Below, piece after piece: positions 1-8,944 of a DNA stretch of 64,000 bases. The notes below the pieces were generated by a model. The model was given only the letters and a program-made list of their open reading frames with translations. It ran no database searches and was not told the DNA's origin. This stretch comes from an uncultured Neptuniibacter sp. (GTDB lineage: Bacteria; Pseudomonadota; Gammaproteobacteria; Pseudomonadales; Balneatricaceae), in contig NZ_CANMIR010000014.1 of NCBI RefSeq assembly GCF_947498015.1, forward strand, positions 27,906-91,905, read 5' to 3'. Positions within the stretch are counted from its first letter, which is position 1. Every line of letters starts with the position of its first letter. The position numbers were made by a program, and so were the translations under genes.

Positions 1-1
1 T

Positions 2-1114
2 TATGTTGGGGTGAGTCATCTGCGCATTGGTAATGCCAAACGTTCGCGGTTGCAAGATAGCGCGCTGGGGTATCTGTTATTGCAATCGGGTATGAGCCTT
101 GAGGATGCGTTAGATAATCTCACCGATCAGCAGTCTGCGATTCAGGTTATCTTGCCTCCGGACCATGGTGCACAGAAAGATCTGTTTGCAACCTCTGAAA
201 CGGCTGAAGTCTCGCTGAAGGCGCGAGCTTTTAATCAGAGAATTGAACGTGACTGGCGGGTTAGTAGTTATTCAGCGCTGAGTAGACATGCAGCTTCATC
301 CCTTCCAGTATTGCCGGGGCTTGATCTTGAGGTAGCAGATGAACAGACTCTGCCCGTCACGCCTGAAGGTGTAAAAAATATCTTCACCTTTCCCAAGGGT
401 GCCCATGCGGGGACGTTCCTACACAGCGTTTTTGAAGAGATTAGCTTTACTGATTATATGGGGTGTGACCGACAGAGGGAGAGCTATCAGCAGCAGCTCG
501 AAGATCAGTTGCTTCTGGCGGGCTATGACCCGGAATGGTTACCGGTGATTGATAAGCTGATTGTTGATGTACTGGGCAGTCATCTCGATTCGGAGGGGCT
601 ATCCCTGGCACAGGTAGCGGACCGAGATCTGCTGGTGGAGATGGAGTTTATGATCAGTGCGGAGCAGTTGACGGTTTCAGCTTTGGAAACACTGATCCGC
701 AAATATGATCCGCTCGCTGTACGGGCCAGGCCATTAGCCTTTGAGCCTTTGAGCGGAATGCTTAAGGGTTTCATCGATCTGCTGTTCCGCCATGAAGGCC
801 GCTATTACGTGCTGGATTATAAGTCCAACCACCTTGGATATGAGAGTCAATGTTACGATCGGGCGGCTATGGAGCATGCGATGATCGATCACCGCTATGA
901 TCTTCAGTATCTTCTCTACTCGCTGGCAGTACACCGTTTGTTACGCCAGAGAATACCTGATTACAGTTACGATCATCATTTTGGCGGTGTTTACTACCTG
1001 TTTCTACGTGGCATGGATGGCAGATCTCAATCCGGTGTTTTTAACACGCGGCCTGACCGTCATCTGATTGAGCAGATGGACCGACTTTTTTCAGGAGGTG
1101 CCGAAGATGTCTGA
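2..1114 (+). CDS. recB: Exodeoxyribonuclease V (RecBCD) beta subunit, C-terminal part
   Basis: The reading frame is open from the left edge, so this is only the last ~370 residues of RecB, a protein of about 1200 residues. The first visible codons correspond to the end of the helicase (the region of the conserved LYVxxTRA-like motif, here YVGVSH). The rest is the nuclease domain, with the RecB-nuclease signature GFIDLLF followed by YVLDYKSN (the D and the D-x-K of the active site) near residues 250-275 of the visible part. RecB is a 3'-5' helicase and the only nuclease of RecBCD, which processes double-strand breaks. The stop codon overlaps the recD start by 8 bases, so the two are translationally coupled. 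The GTG at position 11 is internal, not a start. Confidence 0.93.
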   Translation, partial: YVGVSHLRIGNAKRSRLQDSALGYLLLQSGMSLEDALDNLTDQQSAIQVILPPDHGAQKDLFATSETAEVSLKARAFNQRIERDWRVSSYSALSRHAASSLPVLPGLDLEVADEQTLPVTPEGVKNIFTFPKGAHAGTFLHSVFEEISFTDYMGCDRQRESYQQQLEDQLLLAGYDPEWLPVIDKLIVDVLGSHLDSEGLSLAQVADRDLLVEMEFMISAEQLTVSALETLIRKYDPLAVRARPLAFEPLSGMLKGFIDLLFRHEGRYYVLDYKSNHLGYESQCYDRAAMEHAMIDHRYDLQYLLYSLAVHRLLRQRIPDYSYDHHFGGVYYLFLRGMDGRSQSGVFNTRPDRHLIEQMDRLFSGGAEDV

Positions 1115-2957
1115 TCTGTGCTTATCAATGATGAAGGCCTGGGCCGAGCAAGGATTGATTCGAACTCTGGATTATCAGTTGGCTGTGTTTGTCGGGGAGC
1201 AGCAACCTGAACAACCTGCATTACCTTTTTTGGCGATGCTGGTGAGTGCAGAGCTGGCAGCAGGTAATGTCTGCTTACCTTTGGCTAAATTAGCCAACCC
1301 TGAACAGTTTTGGCCTGAAGAGATCGCCACGGAGATCAAAAAAACGGATTGGCTGCAGCTCCGGGGCGAAGAGGGGCTTCTACTTGTGCCTGCAACAGGG
1401 TCGGTGAGTAGATCCCCTAGGTTGATGGTGCTTGATTATGCCAGAGTCTATCTTTATCGCTACTGGATCTACGAAACTGCTGTTGCGGCACAGTTACGTC
1501 AGCGTGCCTGCTCGGTTAAAACGGACCTGTTTCAGTTGCAGCAGGATTTAGCGAAGCTGTTTGATCAACCGATGGCAGAGATTGACTGGCAGATGATCGC
1601 TGCCGCGGTTGCTGTACAGAAGCGCTTCGCTGTTATCAGCGGTGGCCCGGGTACCGGTAAAACGACAACAGTTATTAAACTGTTGGCACTCTATATCGAA
1701 CAGAAACGTGCTGAGAATCGCACAGTCAATATCCATCTGGCGGCTCCTACCGGGAAGGCCGCCGCTCGCCTGGCTGAGTCGATCAGTTCAGCCAAGCAGA
1801 AACTTAAACTAAGCCCAGAACTTTCTAAACTGATACCAACAGAAGCGACAACACTCCACCGGTTAATGGGTGTGATCCCTAACAGTAATTGCTTTCGCCA
1901 TGATGCAGAAAACCCGTTGCATCTTGACCTTCTGGTACTGGATGAGGCTTCAATGGTTGATCTGCCGATGATGGCGCGGCTTCTGGATGCTTTACCCAGA
2001 GAGGCTCGCGTTATCCTTCTGGGGGATCGGGATCAGCTGGCGTCAGTGGAAGCGGGCAGTGTGCTTGGAGATATCTGTAGTTGGCCTGGGAAGTTGAGCT
2101 ATTCACCTGAGCAGGTGGAACAGTTGAATGGATTATGTTCTCTGCCGGAACCGCTCGAGAGGGATCAGCAGAGTGGTTTTGCCGATTGCCTAGCACTGTT
2201 ACGCAAGAGCTACCGTTTTGATGATCAGAGTGGGATTGGTTTTATCGCTAAAGCGGTCAATCAGGGCTCTGCAGAGCGTGTGAAACAGATTATTGAGCAG
2301 GGATATAGTGATCTGAAATTTCATCGCCTTACCAAAGATCATTATGAACAGGTGATTGCTGAGGTGGTGGGTGTCTACAGCGGCCTGAGTAACACGCTTG
2401 TGCAAACCGGAGATCCCGGGGGAGCGCTAGAGCGTTTAGGTCACTTTCAGTTGCTCTGTGCACTTCGTGAAGGCCCCTACGGTGTCTCTGGGTTGAACGA
2501 AAGGGTGCGATTAGAGTTGAAACAAAGAGGCGTATTTCAGGGGGATAGCCTCTGGTATCCCGGACGTCCTGTGATTATCACTCGAAATGATCCGGGACTC
2601 TCTCTGTATAACGGAGATGTCGGATTGGTTGCACCGGATGAAACAGGGCGGTTGAAAGTCTGGTTTGAGCAAAATGGAACACTACGGGCTGTACTCCCCA
2701 GTCGCTTACCGGAACATGACACGGCCTATGCGATGACGGTTCATAAAAGCCAGGGGTCAGAATTTAACCGGGTTGTACTGCTGTTACCGCCAGAAGAGAG
2801 TCCATTGCTTAGTCGGGAGCTGCTCTATACGGGGATTACCCGTGCAAAGCAGAGTCTGTTGCTCTGCACAACAGAGAAGGTGTTAAGGGCAGCTACTCAG
2901 CAAAAAACCGAGAGAGCGGGTGGATTGGCATTACGCTTATGGGAGGCGGGTCGTTAA
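1107..2957 (+). CDS. recD: Exodeoxyribonuclease V (RecBCD) alpha subunit
   Basis: A 616-residue SF1 5'-3' helicase, the fast motor of RecBCD. Walker A GGPGTGKT is at about residues 179-186. A DEAS Walker B motif follows (VLDEASMVDL), and the C-terminal motifs YAMTVHKSQGSEF and LLYTGITRAKQ are those of RecD/UvrD-like helicases. The length matches the family (about 600 residues). I chose the ATG at 1107 because a perfect AGGAGG lies at 1093-1098; an upstream TTG in frame has no such site. It overlaps recB by 8 bases and is the last gene of the recBD unit. No recC is visible; it would lie upstream, outside the window. Confidence 0.95.
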   Translation: MSDLCLSMMKAWAEQGLIRTLDYQLAVFVGEQQPEQPALPFLAMLVSAELAAGNVCLPLAKLANPEQFWPEEIATEIKKTDWLQLRGEEGLLLVPATGSVSRSPRLMVLDYARVYLYRYWIYETAVAAQLRQRACSVKTDLFQLQQDLAKLFDQPMAEIDWQMIAAAVAVQKRFAVISGGPGTGKTTTVIKLLALYIEQKRAENRTVNIHLAAPTGKAAARLAESISSAKQKLKLSPELSKLIPTEATTLHRLMGVIPNSNCFRHDAENPLHLDLLVLDEASMVDLPMMARLLDALPREARVILLGDRDQLASVEAGSVLGDICSWPGKLSYSPEQVEQLNGLCSLPEPLERDQQSGFADCLALLRKSYRFDDQSGIGFIAKAVNQGSAERVKQIIEQGYSDLKFHRLTKDHYEQVIAEVVGVYSGLSNTLVQTGDPGGALERLGHFQLLCALREGPYGVSGLNERVRLELKQRGVFQGDSLWYPGRPVIITRNDPGLSLYNGDVGLVAPDETGRLKVWFEQNGTLRAVLPSRLPEHDTAYAMTVHKSQGSEFNRVVLLLPPEESPLLSRELLYTGITRAKQSLLLCTTEKVLRAATQQKTERAGGLALRLWEAGR

Positions 2958-3071
2958 AGTTTGGTTCTGGATTTCGTTATTCTGACCGGAAGATAAATCT
3001 TATGAATGCCAGACAGCTGAGTCTCTGCGTAGGGGATTATATTAGATCTAACCCCTAAGTTGGGTAGAAAA

Positions 3072-3091
3072 AAAGCAGCCTCAAAGCTGCT
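3072..3091 (-). terminator. Intrinsic terminator of the minus-strand small ORF
   Basis: Read on the minus strand, AGCAGC, a 6-7 base loop and GCTGCT are followed by a run of eight Ts (plus-strand A-run at 3067-3074). It lies about 55 bases downstream of the 46-codon ORF at 3146-3286 and supports a real minus-strand transcript there. It may also limit convergent transcription from recD. Confidence 0.65.
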
Positions 3092-3145
3092 CTGGTGTCG
3101 TAACGAGGGCTATCAAGGGAGCGAAAAAGGCACTCCTATCTAACG

Positions 3146-3286
3146 CTAGCGGCGGTGTTGCAACCGTTTACGTTTGTATTCCTCTGTTTCTACACGAATC
3201 GGTTGTGGACGATTCGTATTTGTCTCCCACATCTGAAGCAATATAACGCCTGCAGCAATCGCAATCAGGGCAGCAAATGTCATCAT
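3146..3286 (-). CDS. Small single-span membrane protein (46 aa), unrecognised
   Basis: A 46-codon ORF with start ATGATG at 3286/3283 and TAG at 3146-3148. GGAGTGAG lies about 7 bases upstream on the minus strand, a good ribosome binding site. The peptide begins MMTFAALIAIAAGVILLQMW, one hydrophobic helix (about residues 3-20). A polar, strongly basic tail follows, ending YKRKRLQHRR, so an N-out/C-in topology is expected. An intrinsic terminator follows at 3072-3091. I do not recognise the family. The next gene upstream on this strand is grxA, 144 bases away, so the two could share a transcript. Confidence 0.6.
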   Translation of the reverse strand: MMTFAALIAIAAGVILLQMWETNTNRPQPIRVETEEYKRKRLQHRR

Positions 3287-3430
3287 AACTCACTCCTATG
3301 CTGGAACAATCCAGCTACATCGTTTCTGCAGTATAACTAAGTGTCTTAACTATCGCTATCGGCTTTATCCTGCTTATCTGAAGTGGATATTTAATCCACT
3401 TAATACATTTATGCGGGCAGATTTAAGTTT

Positions 3431-3673
3431 TTAAACCCCGGCGCTTTCAAGGTATTGCGCAAGCTCTGTGTAACCACCGATATGCTCCTGACCACAAAAA
3501 ACCTGTGGTACCGTTTCAACGGGCTTACCTACTGTTTGTTCCAGGTCTGCTTTGCTGATCCCCTCTTCATGGATATCGATATAGCGGAAATCCAGCGCCT
3601 TTTGTTCACAGATATCTTTTGCGCGTTTGCAGAAACCACAACCTTCACGGCCAAATATAGTAATTCGTTTCAT
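3431..3673 (-). CDS. grxA: Glutaredoxin 1
   Basis: An 80-residue glutaredoxin beginning MKRITIFGREGCGFCKRAKD. The dithiol active site is CGFC at residues 12-15 (E. coli GrxA has CPYC), and the cis-Pro/GSH-binding segment VETVPQVF and the GGYT motif match GrxA closely. It uses glutathione to reduce protein disulfides, classically those of ribonucleotide reductase. I chose the ATG at 3673 because GAAGGAAAAAAG precedes it; the longer in-frame extension upstream has no family similarity. It stands alone on the minus strand. Confidence 0.9.
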   Translation of the reverse strand: MKRITIFGREGCGFCKRAKDICEQKALDFRYIDIHEEGISKADLEQTVGKPVETVPQVFCGQEHIGGYTELAQYLESAGV

Positions 3674-4088
3674 CTTTTTTCCTTCAACTCGCTTTATGTT
3701 GGGTTTATTAAAACAAGCTAATGTTCGTATCACCAATTGGATCTGTTTATCCCTACGATTAGATTTTTTTATCAGACAGGAAAACACTATGTGAATACTA
3801 TTTTGCACCGCAAAAAACAGCGTGGTTCGGGAGGTTCAGCGGGGGTATTTTCTTTGTCCCCAATGTTTGTGGATAACTCTGTAAATAACAGCGGGGTAAC
3901 TGGTTTCAGGGCATTAATAGGCAGGCTTTCAACGAATTGATCAAAAAATAACCAGTAATTTATATCATTGAAATTAAAGGGTTTTTATTGTCTCTGTGGT
4001 GGGATTAAGGGTTTTTTTAACGCCTATTCATAAATACACAGATTCGTCATGAATCTTTAATCTGGATCAATGTTTTAGCGGAGTAAAG
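3674..4088. other. AT-rich intergenic region between grxA and the ygiM homologue
   Basis: About 415 bases without a supported gene. It should carry the grxA promoter (minus strand). A short ORF at 3737-3940 has no ribosome binding site and no recognisable content. An inverted repeat AGATTC/GAATCT lies near 4041-4057. I see no RNA gene or mobile element. Confidence 0.5.
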
Positions 4089-4116
4089 CAAAAAAAACCG
4101 GGTAGTTACCCGGTTT
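4089..4116 (-). terminator. Intrinsic terminator of the YgiM-like gene
   Basis: On the minus strand, AAACCGGGTA, a two-base loop and TACCCGGTTT form a perfect 10-bp stem ending in a run of Ts. It starts 22 bases after the stop codon of the SH3 protein at 4138. Confidence 0.85.
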
Positions 4117-4137
4117 CTTAGTAGAGAGTAATACAGC

Positions 4138-4707
4138 TCAGAACCACTCATCTTTTCGTTTTCTGCGTTTAGGGAAGTAGGGAAGAATCAGACCCAGAAA
4201 CACCCCGCCTATAGCAACCAGCCCCCCATGGGTAAACCAACGCATCAGATTGCTTTCGTCGCTGGACTCAATCTTGAAATTCAGCTCTTTGATCGTGGTA
4301 TTTAGCTGGTCTACTTTGCTACTGAGTGTCTGGTTCTCCTGCTTCAGTTCAGCCGATTCCTGTTGAAGAGTTTCGATCTGAACTGCTTGTTTTTCAACAG
4401 TCGACTGGCTTTTCTCCAGGCTGCTCTGCAGCTTCGGTAAACGAATGGAGATACTGTCGCCTGAATCAACCGCAGAGGGTTCGACCCATCCGATTCGACC
4501 TTTAGACATGCGGATCTGAACATATTTGCTCTTAGGATCGCGCTTCAGGATATCGACCGCAGTACCACTTTTAATACGGGTAATGATCCTGTATCCATTA
4601 CTGGGACCGTTGTGAACATAGACCATGGCGTCATCAGCGATGTGGCCTTTTTCAGCATTGGCAGAAGCGGAAAAGATCAGAAGGGCTAGCAGAATAAACT
4701 TTTTCAT
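4138..4707 (-). CDS. SH3-domain membrane-anchored protein (YgiM family)
   Basis: A 189-residue envelope protein. It has a signal peptide (MKKFILLALLIFSASANA, predicted cut before EKG) and a bacterial SH3 domain at about residues 20-85 (VYVHNGPSNGYRIITRI). A coiled coil rich in E/Q/L/K follows at about 90-150, then a C-terminal membrane helix and a basic tail ending KRRKRKDEWF. This order and the tail match E. coli YgiM. The role of the family is not settled; the SH3 fold suggests binding to peptidoglycan or an envelope partner. I prefer the ATG at 4707 because it begins the signal peptide directly; an ATG 33 bases upstream (4740) is also possible and neither has a strong ribosome site. Confidence 0.82.
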   Translation of the reverse strand: MKKFILLALLIFSASANAEKGHIADDAMVYVHNGPSNGYRIITRIKSGTAVDILKRDPKSKYVQIRMSKGRIGWVEPSAVDSGDSISIRLPKLQSSLEKSQSTVEKQAVQIETLQQESAELKQENQTLSSKVDQLNTTIKELNFKIESSDESNLMRWFTHGGLVAIGGVFLGLILPYFPKRRKRKDEWF

Positions 4708-4951
4708 TGATACATTTGTTTGAACACTGGAATTTGTCATATTGTACGGATTAAACTGATTGCTTAACAGGTTGTAATGTTGGTAATACCGCTTTTATCA
4801 CTGCGTTTTAGCATTTTGCAGTAGATCAGGGGGTTACCGCGAAGCGAGACAGCCTCTTAGTCAGCCTGTTTGGCTGTTGTTCAGATATATTTTGATTTAA
4901 TTCGTTCACTTTTTCATCATAAATAGTGATTACTTTTTTCAGGGGAACCTA

Positions 4952-5764
4952 ATGGAAAATTTCTTTGATACTTATCTGTTTCCATGGATCGTAGATATTG
5001 CGATTGCGCTGGCGATTTTTTTCGTCGGTCGTTGGGTAATAAAACAGGTTATCAAACTGCTTGAGCGTGTACTTCGTAAAGCCAAAGTTGAAGACATGCT
5101 GGTAAACTTTATCGGCTCGATAGCGCATGTAATGTTGCTGTTGTTCGTTATTGTTGCGGCGCTTAATCAACTAGGTGTTGATACAACATCTCTGATCGCT
5201 CTGGTCGGTGCTGCGGGTCTGGCAATTGGTCTCTCCCTTCAGGATTCGCTGAAGAACTTTGCTGCTGGTGTGATGCTGTTGGTTTTCAAACCATTCCGTG
5301 AAGGTGATTTTGTTGAAGCCGCAGGAGTTTCTGCTGTTGTAGAAAAGATTCAGATCTTCAATACCCTGATGCGCACCGGCGATAATCGCGAAGTTATCGT
5401 GCCAAATGGTTCGATCTATAGTGATGTGATCATTAACTACTCTGCACGTGATACACGCCGTGTGGATATGGTATTCGGTATTGGCTATGACGATGACCTG
5501 CGTAAAGCTAAGCAGATTCTTAATGAGATTATTACTGCGGATGAACGGATCTTAAAAGAACCTGAAGCGGTAATTGCTGTCTCTGAGCTGGCCGATAGCA
5601 GCGTGAATTTTGTAGTACGTCCATGGGTCAAATCAGGCGATTACTGGGCTGTGCTGTGGGATACCACGGAAGCCGTTAAACTGCGTTTTGATGAAGAGGG
5701 TATCAGTATTCCTTATCCTCAGATGGATGTTCATCTGCATAAGCAGGAACAGGAAAACGTATAA
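4952..5764 (+). CDS. mscS: Small-conductance mechanosensitive channel MscS
   Basis: A 270-residue MscS channel (E. coli MscS has 286). Three transmembrane helices lie at about residues 8-32, 55-72 and 79-112. The third is the glycine/alanine-rich pore helix, VGAAGLAIGLSLQDSLKNF. The beta domain follows with VIVPNGSIYSDVIINYS, and then the alpha/beta cytoplasmic vestibule. It opens under membrane tension to release solutes during osmotic downshock. AGGGGAAC precedes the ATG by 6-7 bases. It is monocistronic, closed by a strong terminator shared with the convergent symporter gene. Confidence 0.93.
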   Translation: MENFFDTYLFPWIVDIAIALAIFFVGRWVIKQVIKLLERVLRKAKVEDMLVNFIGSIAHVMLLLFVIVAALNQLGVDTTSLIALVGAAGLAIGLSLQDSLKNFAAGVMLLVFKPFREGDFVEAAGVSAVVEKIQIFNTLMRTGDNREVIVPNGSIYSDVIINYSARDTRRVDMVFGIGYDDDLRKAKQILNEIITADERILKEPEAVIAVSELADSSVNFVVRPWVKSGDYWAVLWDTTEAVKLRFDEEGISIPYPQMDVHLHKQEQENV

Positions 5765-5780
5765 TTCCAGATGCTGGAAT

Positions 5781-5812
5781 AAAAAGAGCCTCAGTTGAGG
5801 CTCTTTTTTTTA
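5781..5812. terminator. Bidirectional terminator between mscS and the symporter/STAC gene
   Basis: AAAAAGAGCCTCA, two loop bases and TGAGGCTCTTTTT form a perfect 13-bp stem with A-run and T-run on opposite sides. It can therefore stop transcription from both convergent genes. Confidence 0.9.
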
Positions 5813-5822
5813 TCCTTTCACA

Positions 5823-8048
5823 CTACTCATCAGGATCGATCTCGGCAGCGATATCATCTTCATTCTGACTAATGAGAACCTGCTTAAGCTCCTTTCGTAG
5901 CTGAACATTATCACGCTTATATTTCTGAGCCTCTAAACGATATTTGAAGATCTCTTCGTAACGGGCGTCCAGTTTGACTTCCATGGTATTGATCAGTTTT
6001 GTTTGTTCCCCCAGCCGATCTTCCAGCTCGTCGATCTGATTCTGCAGGTCTTCAATCAGGGCGTAACCGGAGTGTTCAGTCTGGCTACTCTGGCTACTCT
6101 CTTTCTCTGTGGTCTGTAACTCGGTCACAATATGACTGTAGAGAGCTTTCAGATCGGATTCTTCCCGACTGTTGTACCTGATTGTGCTCTCTATCGCTTT
6201 ATGGGCGCTGGCTGCACCAATAGATCCGGCGAGAACATGCTCAACCATCCGGTGAAACTCAACCAGTTCGATAATGGTGATTTTGGACTTCTCATGCACC
6301 TGTAGATCTTCAGCGATGGTTTTTATCTCTTTGTCTGCTTTGTCTTCATGCAGGTAATCAGAGAGTAAACTTTTAGCTTCTTCAAGTTTTGGCGCGATCA
6401 AAATATAGGAGTCCAAACCGGTAGGGCGCGCCCTTCGGGACTGAGTGGAGTGCATCGCAGTGAGGAACTCAGTGGTCAGATTTCGCTCACTCTTATTCGG
6501 GCTGAAGATGAGGGAACCGATAATGTAACTGCCAATATTAAAGATCAGTGACCAGAACACGGCGTGTGTGACCGGATGAAAACCTTCCAGGCCGAATAGT
6601 GCTTCCGGACGCAGCATGACCAGTTGCCAGGGACCTTCTGTGAGGAGTGATTCCGAAAGCCAGCCATGCTTTATAAAAGTCGGTATTAGCAGCGTGTAGA
6701 CCCAGATTGTAAAGCCACTGACAAGACCAAGAAAAGCGCCAAGGCTATTCCCTTTACGCCAAAACATGCCACCGAACAGTGCCGGTGCAAACTGTAGAAC
6801 TGCAACAAATGAAAGCAAACCGATTGCCGCAAGGATGTAAGAGGTCGCAAACTCATTGGCAAACCAAAGACTACCTAGCAGAATGAGTGTGACCATCATC
6901 CATCGGAGCTGTAAAAGGTAGCTGCGTAATGGTTTCAAGAAACCGATGCGCTCGATGGTTGGCAAAATCAGATGGTTGGATGCCATGGTGGAGAGCGTCA
7001 TGGTGGTGATTATGATCATCCCGGTGGCTGCGGAAAATCCACCGATAAAGGCCAGAAGTGTCAGGGACTGGCTCCCTGATATCTGCGGCAGCATTAGGAC
7101 AAAGAAATCCGCATTCTCTGACGGCATTCCCATCAATAGTCCGGCTGCGGCGATCGGGACGACAAAGAGGTTGATCAGCAGCATATAGGCAGGGAACAGC
7201 CACATGGCGGTTTTGATATGTTTGGTGTTGGAGTTCTCAACGACCGAAACATGGAACTGTCTCGGTAGGGTATGGATCGCAGCGAAGCTAAGAATAATCA
7301 GTGTGATCCACATTGATGTGCTGTTATCACCATGATTGAGGCTGACAAGGTGATCCAGACCTGCCGTTTCAATGCGTTGGAGGATATCACCAAAGCCATC
7401 AAACAGGGTGTAGGTGACGAAGAAACCGACCGCCATAAAAGCAACGATTTTCACCAGACACTCGGCGACCAGCGCAGCGATCATCCCCTGATGACGTTCG
7501 GTTGGGTCTAGCTTGCGAACGCCGAAAATAATCGTGAAGCCGATCATAAAGATTGTAACGATTAGACCCGCTAACTCATGTTCCTGCCCACTTTGGGGTG
7601 AATTAGTGATCAACTCAAACGAGCTGGTTACTGCTTTCAGCTGTAGTGAAATATAGGGAACAATACCAACCAGCGCGATCAGGGTGATCATCGCGGCTAT
7701 TTTCTGAGAGCGGTTGTATCGGGTGGAGATAAAGTCAGCGATACTGGTTATTCGAAAGGTCTCTTTTGCCTGCACCATACGGCGCAGGGTAAACCACCAT
7801 AAAGCGATTCCGATCAGTGCGCCTGCGTAGATTCCAAAATAGAGTAAGCCGGATGTAGTTGCGAAACCGACACTGCCATAAAAGGTCCATGATGTATGGT
7901 ACACAGCCAGTGAGAGGGCATAGATCCAGGGATTTCCTGCGCTGGAATCATTTTTATTCTGAATTCGCTTTTCCACAAACTGGGCTATTGCGAATAGCAG
8001 CGCCATGTAGACGGTTACATAAAGAATAACGGATAAAGGTGTAAACAT
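5823..8048 (-). CDS. Sodium:solute symporter-like protein with STAC domain and coiled coil, no kinase
   Basis: A 741-residue membrane protein. About the first 490 residues form a 12-13 helix SLC5/PutP-like symporter domain (WIYALSLAVYHTSWTFYGSVG, the DFISTRYNRS segment, IHTLPRQFHV), as found at the N-terminus of CbrA-type sensor kinases. It is followed by a segment resembling the STAC domain (about 540-640; LVEFHRMVEHVLAGSIGAAS) and an acidic coiled coil to the end. There is no HisKA or HATPase domain, and no kinase gene next to it. Known: in CbrA the symporter and STAC parts feed a kinase. Inferred: this protein is a transceptor or a transporter with a STAC regulatory tail that works through a separate partner. 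I chose the ATG at 8048; a TTG 75 bases upstream also keeps the frame. Confidence 0.75.
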   Translation of the reverse strand: MFTPLSVILYVTVYMALLFAIAQFVEKRIQNKNDSSAGNPWIYALSLAVYHTSWTFYGSVGFATTSGLLYFGIYAGALIGIALWWFTLRRMVQAKETFRITSIADFISTRYNRSQKIAAMITLIALVGIVPYISLQLKAVTSSFELITNSPQSGQEHELAGLIVTIFMIGFTIIFGVRKLDPTERHQGMIAALVAECLVKIVAFMAVGFFVTYTLFDGFGDILQRIETAGLDHLVSLNHGDNSTSMWITLIILSFAAIHTLPRQFHVSVVENSNTKHIKTAMWLFPAYMLLINLFVVPIAAAGLLMGMPSENADFFVLMLPQISGSQSLTLLAFIGGFSAATGMIIITTMTLSTMASNHLILPTIERIGFLKPLRSYLLQLRWMMVTLILLGSLWFANEFATSYILAAIGLLSFVAVLQFAPALFGGMFWRKGNSLGAFLGLVSGFTIWVYTLLIPTFIKHGWLSESLLTEGPWQLVMLRPEALFGLEGFHPVTHAVFWSLIFNIGSYIIGSLIFSPNKSERNLTTEFLTAMHSTQSRRARPTGLDSYILIAPKLEEAKSLLSDYLHEDKADKEIKTIAEDLQVHEKSKITIIELVEFHRMVEHVLAGSIGAASAHKAIESTIRYNSREESDLKALYSHIVTELQTTEKESSQSSQTEHSGYALIEDLQNQIDELEDRLGEQTKLINTMEVKLDARYEEIFKYRLEAQKYKRDNVQLRKELKQVLISQNEDDIAAEIDPDE

Positions 8049-8203
8049 AAGATCCGGCTTAGCTAAAGGAATTATTATAGTGCCTATCTTAAACCCTATA
8101 GATGCTGTGCTAAAGGGTGTCAAAATAAAATAACCATCTGATATTCTTAGTAGTTTAAAAAATAGCGTAAACTTTGGGCATAACGTTTGGCTGGGATAAG
8201 AGA

Positions 8204-8944
8204 ATGAAACTGAACTGTGATTTAGGTGAAAGCTTTGGCGCCTGGAGTATGGGGTTAGATGCAGAGGTCATGCCCTACATCCATATGGCGAATATTGCCT
8301 GCGGCTTCCACGCCTCTGATCCGGTTATCATGGAGCAGACTGTACAGCTAGCCAAACGCCATCAGGTGGAGATCGGTGCCCATCCGGGATATCCGGATCT
8401 GGCAGGTTTTGGCAGGCGGAGTATGAACTGCTCTGAGGCTGAAGTTCGGGGGCTCCTGCTCTACCAAATATCTGCACTTACAGGTATTGCCGCTGTGAAT
8501 CAGTCGGTTGTGACATATGTGAAACCGCACGGTGCGTTATACAACGATATGATGCGGAACGACCTGTTGCTGGAGCAGATCATGCGGACCGTTGCAATGG
8601 TGGAACCACCTCTCAGACTTATTATTCAGGCGACGGATGACAACAGCAGATATCAGTCTCTAGCTGATCAGTATGGTATTGAGTTGATGTTTGAGGCTTT
8701 TGCTGATCGTGGGTATGACGATCAGGGCTTACTTCTGCCGCGCTCTCAGCCGGGTGCTGTGTTTCATGATTCGCAACAGATTCTTGATCGAGTTCTGCAG
8801 CTCTCAGAAGAGGGAACAGTGCTATCTTCATCCGGAAAAACATTGCAGCTTCAGCCAGATACCTTGTGTGTGCATGGGGATAATCAGCAATCGGTTGCGC
8901 TGGTTGCAGAGATGAGACAGGTTTTAGATGCAGCTGCGAATTGA
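8204..8944 (+). CDS. pxpA: 5-oxoprolinase subunit A (LamB/YcsF family)
   Basis: A 246-residue protein with the family start MKLNCDLGESFGAW and the segments ANIACGFHASDP, IGAHPGYPDL and VKPHGALYND, all diagnostic of PxpA. PxpABC hydrolyses 5-oxoproline (pyroglutamate) to glutamate with ATP; PxpA is the ring-opening component. I chose the ATG at 8204; the longer frame from 8174 adds ten non-conserved residues. It overlaps pxpB by 17 bases, forming a coupled pxpABC operon transcribed divergently from the symporter/STAC gene. Confidence 0.93.
   Translation: MKLNCDLGESFGAWSMGLDAEVMPYIHMANIACGFHASDPVIMEQTVQLAKRHQVEIGAHPGYPDLAGFGRRSMNCSEAEVRGLLLYQISALTGIAAVNQSVVTYVKPHGALYNDMMRNDLLLEQIMRTVAMVEPPLRLIIQATDDNSRYQSLADQYGIELMFEAFADRGYDDQGLLLPRSQPGAVFHDSQQILDRVLQLSEEGTVLSSSGKTLQLQPDTLCVHGDNQQSVALVAEMRQVLDAAAN

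Noticed and set aside
3737..3940. 67-residue frame in the gap before the ygiM homologue
   Set aside because: No ribosome site and low-complexity, AT-driven content.
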